A stretch of 8,911 nt of DNA from Verrucomicrobiota bacterium. GTDB taxonomy: Bacteria > Verrucomicrobiota > Verrucomicrobiia > Limisphaerales > UBA1096. The position numbers were made by a program, and so were the translations under genes. The notes beneath the pieces are model-generated. The model was not told where the DNA came from. It made no database searches and was given only the letters and a program-made list of their open reading frames with translations. Position 1 is the stretch's first letter. Each line of letters begins with the position of its first letter. Of this stretch, positions 6,338 to 8,911 are shown one piece after another. The DNA lies in assembly GCA_030747575.1 (NCBI GenBank), contig JASLKI010000008.1:1-8911 (forward strand). Reading direction: 5' to 3'.

Positions 6338-6898
6338 ATGGCGCGCCGCAAAAAAATCCTGATTGTTACCGATGATTCCGGTGAGTCGTACGAGATTCTC
6401 TATGCGAAACACCGCTTCGAGGAGGCTGGCTGGACGGCACACATTGGGGCCTCTAAAAAGAAGCGACTGCACGGCGTCATCCACGACTTCGAGCCTGGCT
6501 GGAACACCTACATTGAGCGCCCCGGCTACCTCATCGAGGCGGATATCGCACTTGGCCAGGCTAAGGCAACGAGTTACGCCGCCATCCTGTTGATCGGCGG
6601 CCGCGCACCGGAGTTTCTCCGCCACAACGACAAGCTGCTGAAGCTCGTTCGGGCCTTCGACAAGCAGGGCAAATGGATTTTCTCAATCTGCCACGGCATC
6701 CAGATTCTGATCGCCGCAGGCATTGCCGAAGGCCGCAGGCTCACCAGTTACTGCAATATTCGGTTCGAGGTCGAGCAGGCCGGCGCCAAGTGGGTGAACA
6801 AACAAAGCGTGGTCGATGGCAACTTCATCACCGCGCAAACATGGGAAAGTCATCCCGATTTTTACCGCGATATCTTCACCCGGCTTCACAAGGGCTGA
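6338..6898 (+). CDS. DJ-1/PfpI superfamily protein (class I glutamine amidotransferase-like fold)
   Basis: 186 aa, the usual length of a single-domain member. The first strand 'KKILIVTDDSGESYEILYA' (5-23) starts the fold. 'LLIGGRAPEF' (84-93) and the nucleophile elbow 'IFSICHGIQIL' (114-124) follow, with Cys118 as the reactive cysteine and His119 beside it. Glu16 or Glu19 may be the conserved acid that tunes the cysteine. 'GNFITAQTWESHPDFYRDIF' (161-180) matches the C-terminal part of PfpI-like proteins. Members include proteases, glyoxalases, deglycases and stress proteins, and the sequence does not settle which applies here. No signal peptide is seen, so it is cytoplasmic. No clear ribosome binding site precedes the ATG, which suggests coupling to the cytochrome gene 12 nt upstream. 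Confidence 0.88.
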   Translation: MARRKKILIVTDDSGESYEILYAKHRFEEAGWTAHIGASKKKRLHGVIHDFEPGWNTYIERPGYLIEADIALGQAKATSYAAILLIGGRAPEFLRHNDKLLKLVRAFDKQGKWIFSICHGIQILIAAGIAEGRRLTSYCNIRFEVEQAGAKWVNKQSVVDGNFITAQTWESHPDFYRDIFTRLHKG

Positions 6899-6965
6899 AT
6901 CACCACGGCTCTTTTCATAAACCCCAGCCTCGACTTTCGGGCCGGAGTTTTTTATTGCACAGCGA
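6899..6965 (+). other. Short gap before ruvC with a GGAG site and T-run
   Basis: Sixty-seven nt between the DJ-1 stop and the ruvC GTG. It holds GGAG at 6944-6947 followed by six T (6948-6953). The bases before the T-run do not form a stem good enough for an intrinsic terminator. The GGAG is 6 nt from an in-frame ATT at 6954 and 18 nt from the GTG at 6966, which leaves the ruvC start uncertain. Confidence 0.4.
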
Positions 6966-7568
6966 GTGGGCATCACGTCGCAACAACTCGCCGCCATGCA
7001 GCAGCGCCTCGCCAGCGGTAGCACCGATGCCCAGACCGCACACGCCAAGCCGGGCGCAACCGGCCCACAGGTCATCCTCGGCATCGACCCCTCGCTGCGC
7101 GGAACCGGCTACGGCGTCATCGACACCGCCCAAGCCACACCGACCACCCTCAGCCAAGGCACCATCCGCTGCCCCGCCGATTGGCCGCTCTCCCGCTGCC
7201 TGAGGGAGATCACAGAAACGCTCGAGGATGTTCTCCAAAAAACGAAACCCACCATCGCCGCTGTCGAGGGCCTGTTCTTCGCGCAAAACATCCGAACCGC
7301 ACTCGTCATGAGCCAGGCGCGCGGAGCCGCGTTGGCCGCGTTGGCCAAGACCGGGCTGGACGTGTTCGAGATCGCGCCGCGCAAGGTCAAGCAGGCCATC
7401 GTCGGCTACGGAGCAGCGCAGAAGGAGGCCGTCGCCAAGATGGTGCAAACCCGCCTCGCCCTGTCCGAGATGCCGGAACCGGACGCCGCCGACGCACTTG
7501 CCATCGCGCTGACCTACGCCCAATCCGCCAACTCCCCAATCCCCGACCCATCCATCAAGCCGGTGTAG
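6966..7568 (+). CDS. ruvC: Crossover junction endodeoxyribonuclease RuvC
   Basis: RuvC resolves Holliday junctions as a dimer together with the RuvAB branch-migration complex. All four acidic catalytic residues of the RNase H-like fold can be placed: Asp41 in 'ILGIDPSLRGTGYG', Glu101 in 'AAVEGLFFAQN', and Asp173 and Asp176 in 'PDAADALAIALTYA'. 'TALVMSQARGAAL' (111-123) and 'EIAPRKVKQAIVGYGAAQKE' (135-154) are also typical. Length is 200 aa, longer than most because of about 35 residues before the first strand ('GITSQQLAAMQQRLASGS...'). The start is uncertain: GTG at 6966 has no close ribosome binding site, an in-frame ATG lies at 6996, and an in-frame ATT at 6954 is well spaced from GGAG. ruvA and ruvB are not next to it here. 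Confidence 0.95.
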   Translation: MGITSQQLAAMQQRLASGSTDAQTAHAKPGATGPQVILGIDPSLRGTGYGVIDTAQATPTTLSQGTIRCPADWPLSRCLREITETLEDVLQKTKPTIAAVEGLFFAQNIRTALVMSQARGAALAALAKTGLDVFEIAPRKVKQAIVGYGAAQKEAVAKMVQTRLALSEMPEPDAADALAIALTYAQSANSPIPDPSIKPV

Positions 7569-7569
7569 C

Positions 7570-7597
7570 CTCTGCGCCTGGCCAAGCGCGGGCGGAG
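7570..7597 (+). repeat. Hairpin after ruvC with the dispersed motif in its loop
   Basis: CTCTGCGCC (7570-7578) can pair with GGGCGGAG (7590-7597): eight pairs with one G-U and one bulged G (7576). The 11-nt loop is exactly TGGCCAAGCGC (7579-7589). It begins 2 nt after the ruvC stop. There is no following T-run, so it is not a standard intrinsic terminator; a factor-dependent terminator or mRNA end-stabilising stem is possible. Confidence 0.5.
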
Positions 7598-7654
7598 TTC
7601 TGAAACTCTTTCGAGATTGTCCGAATCGTACACCCCCTGTAGCTTCCCTCGGCG

Positions 7655-8911
7655 GTGCAACTTAACCCCCCAATCCGATCCAACGCAGTGGAAGCGACGC
7701 ATTTCTCGGTTCTGCTCGGCTGCATCTACCTGCTTGGCTGTAGTCCGGCCGAACAGCCCAATGAACAGGCGACCACGTCGGCGACACCTCAATCGGAACT
7801 GATGGAAGCCAAGGTGGATGCAGCTCCGGGCCAAGCGGCGCTCCAAACATTGGCCAACGAGCAAGTTCGATTCGACCAAACGGTTTTTCGCCACGAGGTC
7901 GATGCCCAGGCTTACGAAAGCGCCTTTGTCGCGCTGTGGGATCGACTGCGCTCGACAGAGCCTTTTGAGGTGCTGCGCCAATTCCCCTTCATCCGACTGG
8001 AGTTACTTTCGCCCTCAGAGTGGAAACCGCTGCCCTTGGGCATGCCCGGTATCCGGCAAGCTTCGCTCGATGGTGATACGATCCCGCTTGATCATCCCGC
8101 TTATCTGGCGCTGTTGGACGAACTGAAGTCGGCTGGGTGGAAGATTATCCAGACCGAGTGGCACCACTCCGAGTTTCGCCCGGGCAAAAATGGCCAAGCT
8201 CCACAGTCGGTGGTCTCGTTTGAGATCCACTCCACAAACACGAGCGCCGAGCGCCGCGCCATCGTCAAGGGCCAACTCGAGGTCACATGGACACCTCACA
8301 AGACCAACTCCGGCCTGCGCATCCCCGGGACGATCAAGGTACGGGACACCACAATCACCGACTACACCGGGAAGCCCGCGTTCACCGAGTTGCTGCAGAT
8401 CGACCCGAAAAAAGTCGATGCCAAGCTCTACCCGCGCGTGAGCCCGCTGATCGTTTACGACCTGAACCAGGACGGATTGCCGGAGATCCTCCTTGCCGGC
8501 TGCAACCTCGTTTACTGGAACCAGGGCAGCGGCCGGTTCCAACACGAACCGATGCTCAGGAATCCCATCATGCTTCGCGACAACCTTGGCCGCGTGTATC
8601 CGTCACCGCTTGGCGCGGCGGGGATTCTTTCCGACTTCAACGGCGACGGCCATGTGGACTTCGTCTCGACCGGAAAAGAGGACGGCCTGTTGCGACTCTG
8701 GGCCGGCAGCGCCGGCGGACAGTTCACCGCCAAACCGAGCGTCTGTTTTCAGGGCAGGTACGAAAACCAACACACGATGACGGCTGCGGATATCGACCTT
8801 GACGGCGATCTCGATCTCTTCGTCGGCCAATGGAAACAGCCGTACCTGCGAGGCTCGATGCCGACCCCGTATTACGACGCCAACGACGGTTACCCTGACA
8901 CACTGTTGCTG
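7655..8911 (+). CDS. Lipoprotein with VCBS/FG-GAP calcium-binding repeats, CRTAC1-like (partial, C-terminus beyond right edge)
   Basis: An open frame of 419 codons runs to the right edge without a stop. An in-frame TAG at 7640-7642 limits the start. GTG at 7655 is preferred because it gives a basic residue (Arg8) before the hydrophobic core; GTG at 7688 is the alternative. 'YLLGC' at 25-29 is a good lipobox with Cys29 lipidated. Residues 30-260 form a domain I do not recognise. VCBS/FG-GAP repeats then begin, with Asp-rich calcium loops: 'YDLNQDGLPEILLAG' (268-282), 'SDFNGDGHVDFVSTG' (326-340) and 'ADIDLDGDLDLFVGQ' (378-392). 'YPDTLLL' at the edge resembles the start of a further repeat as in CRTAC1/ASPIC-UnbV proteins. 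The family suggests an extracellular beta-propeller, whose ligand cannot be read from the sequence. Confidence 0.82.
   Translation, partial: MQLNPPIRSNAVEATHFSVLLGCIYLLGCSPAEQPNEQATTSATPQSELMEAKVDAAPGQAALQTLANEQVRFDQTVFRHEVDAQAYESAFVALWDRLRSTEPFEVLRQFPFIRLELLSPSEWKPLPLGMPGIRQASLDGDTIPLDHPAYLALLDELKSAGWKIIQTEWHHSEFRPGKNGQAPQSVVSFEIHSTNTSAERRAIVKGQLEVTWTPHKTNSGLRIPGTIKVRDTTITDYTGKPAFTELLQIDPKKVDAKLYPRVSPLIVYDLNQDGLPEILLAGCNLVYWNQGSGRFQHEPMLRNPIMLRDNLGRVYPSPLGAAGILSDFNGDGHVDFVSTGKEDGLLRLWAGSAGGQFTAKPSVCFQGRYENQHTMTAADIDLDGDLDLFVGQWKQPYLRGSMPTPYYDANDGYPDTLLL

Larger units (their letters stand above)
197..8614. repeat. Dispersed short motif GGCCAAGCG(C/G), 18 sites
   Basis: Sites of the core CCAAGCG. 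Plus orientation: 199-205, 325-331, 598-604, 797-803, 931-937, 1802-1808, 2479-2485, 2912-2918, 4450-4456, 5745-5751, 5847-5853, 7582-7588, 7831-7837. Minus orientation: 737-743, 863-869, 4073-4079, 8607-8613. Both strands: the palindrome at 4832-4851. Most sites extend to GGCCAAGCGC or GGCCAAGCGG, and the fullest form is TTGGCCAAGCGC (594-605, 4838-4849). Copies in genes fall in different codon phases, for example ALG, RLA and PSG in the SGNH/TPR gene and AKR in the lipoprotein gene, so shared protein motifs do not explain them. Confidence 0.85.

Noticed and set aside
5843..6625. 260-codon open frame on the minus strand over the cytochrome and DJ-1 genes
   Set aside because: It is antisense to two clear genes with intact catalytic motifs, and its translation has no recognisable domain. 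Long antisense frames are common in GC-rich DNA.
6931..6956. Possible intrinsic terminator between the DJ-1 gene and ruvC
   Set aside because: There is a T-run, but the preceding bases give only a few pairs with mismatches. The GGAG here looks more like a ribosome binding site.
6915..7523. 202-codon minus-strand frame opposite ruvC
   Set aside because: It is antisense to ruvC, whose catalytic residues are all present. No supporting motif.
1..8911. Search for tRNA or rRNA genes, CRISPR arrays, transposases, phage genes or toxin-antitoxin pairs
   Set aside because: No spaced direct repeats, cloverleaf-like segments, transposase motifs or small paired toxin-like genes were seen. The repeats present are the short dispersed motif and one coding tandem repeat.

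Overview
This GC-rich window fits an environmental bacterium of the Verrucomicrobiota/Planctomycetota group, most likely Verrucomicrobiota. Several protein types common in that group occur together: a membrane-anchored SGNH-hydrolase/TPR protein, a YXWGXW-type (DUF6600-like) lipoprotein, a secreted protein with a C-terminal 'YTVEVSDDLKTWTPL...FYRA' module, a small planctomycete-type cytochrome c, and a VCBS/FG-GAP lipoprotein of CRTAC1 type. This placement rests on recalled family patterns, not on a database search.

Layout. Minus strand, read right to left: a secreted 172-aa conserved protein (2459-1941) is followed after 15 nt by an SGNH hydrolase/TPR protein (1925 to beyond the left edge). 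A divergent intergenic region (2460-2640) separates them from the plus-strand genes. These are the YXWGXW lipoprotein (2641-4737), a secreted beta-sandwich-like protein (4762-5739), a promoter/leader region (5740-5875), a monoheme cytochrome c (5876-6325), a DJ-1/PfpI protein (6338-6898), ruvC (6966-7568), and a VCBS lipoprotein (7655 to beyond the right edge). The two edge genes are incomplete. Most of the proteins are exported: two lipoproteins, three with signal peptides and one membrane-anchored. RuvC and the DJ-1 protein are the cytoplasmic exceptions. The cytochrome, DJ-1 and ruvC genes are close together behind a good sigma-70-type promoter and may be one transcript.

The most unusual signal is not a gene. 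A short motif, consensus GGCCAAGCG(C/G), occurs at 18 sites in 8.9 kb, where one or two copies of its 7-base core would be expected by chance. It falls in all three codon phases, on genes of both directions, mostly in one orientation, and is concentrated in the gaps between genes. At three intergenic sites it sits in the loop of a GC-rich hairpin. In two of those hairpins the 3' arm is the ribosome binding site of the next gene, and the 5' arm is the same CCTTCCG sequence. One coding copy is a perfect 20-bp palindrome over a signal-peptidase site. This resembles a genome-wide architectural or uptake motif (compare DUS/USS, Chi, KOPS, HIP1) combined with leader hairpins that can mask ribosome binding sites.
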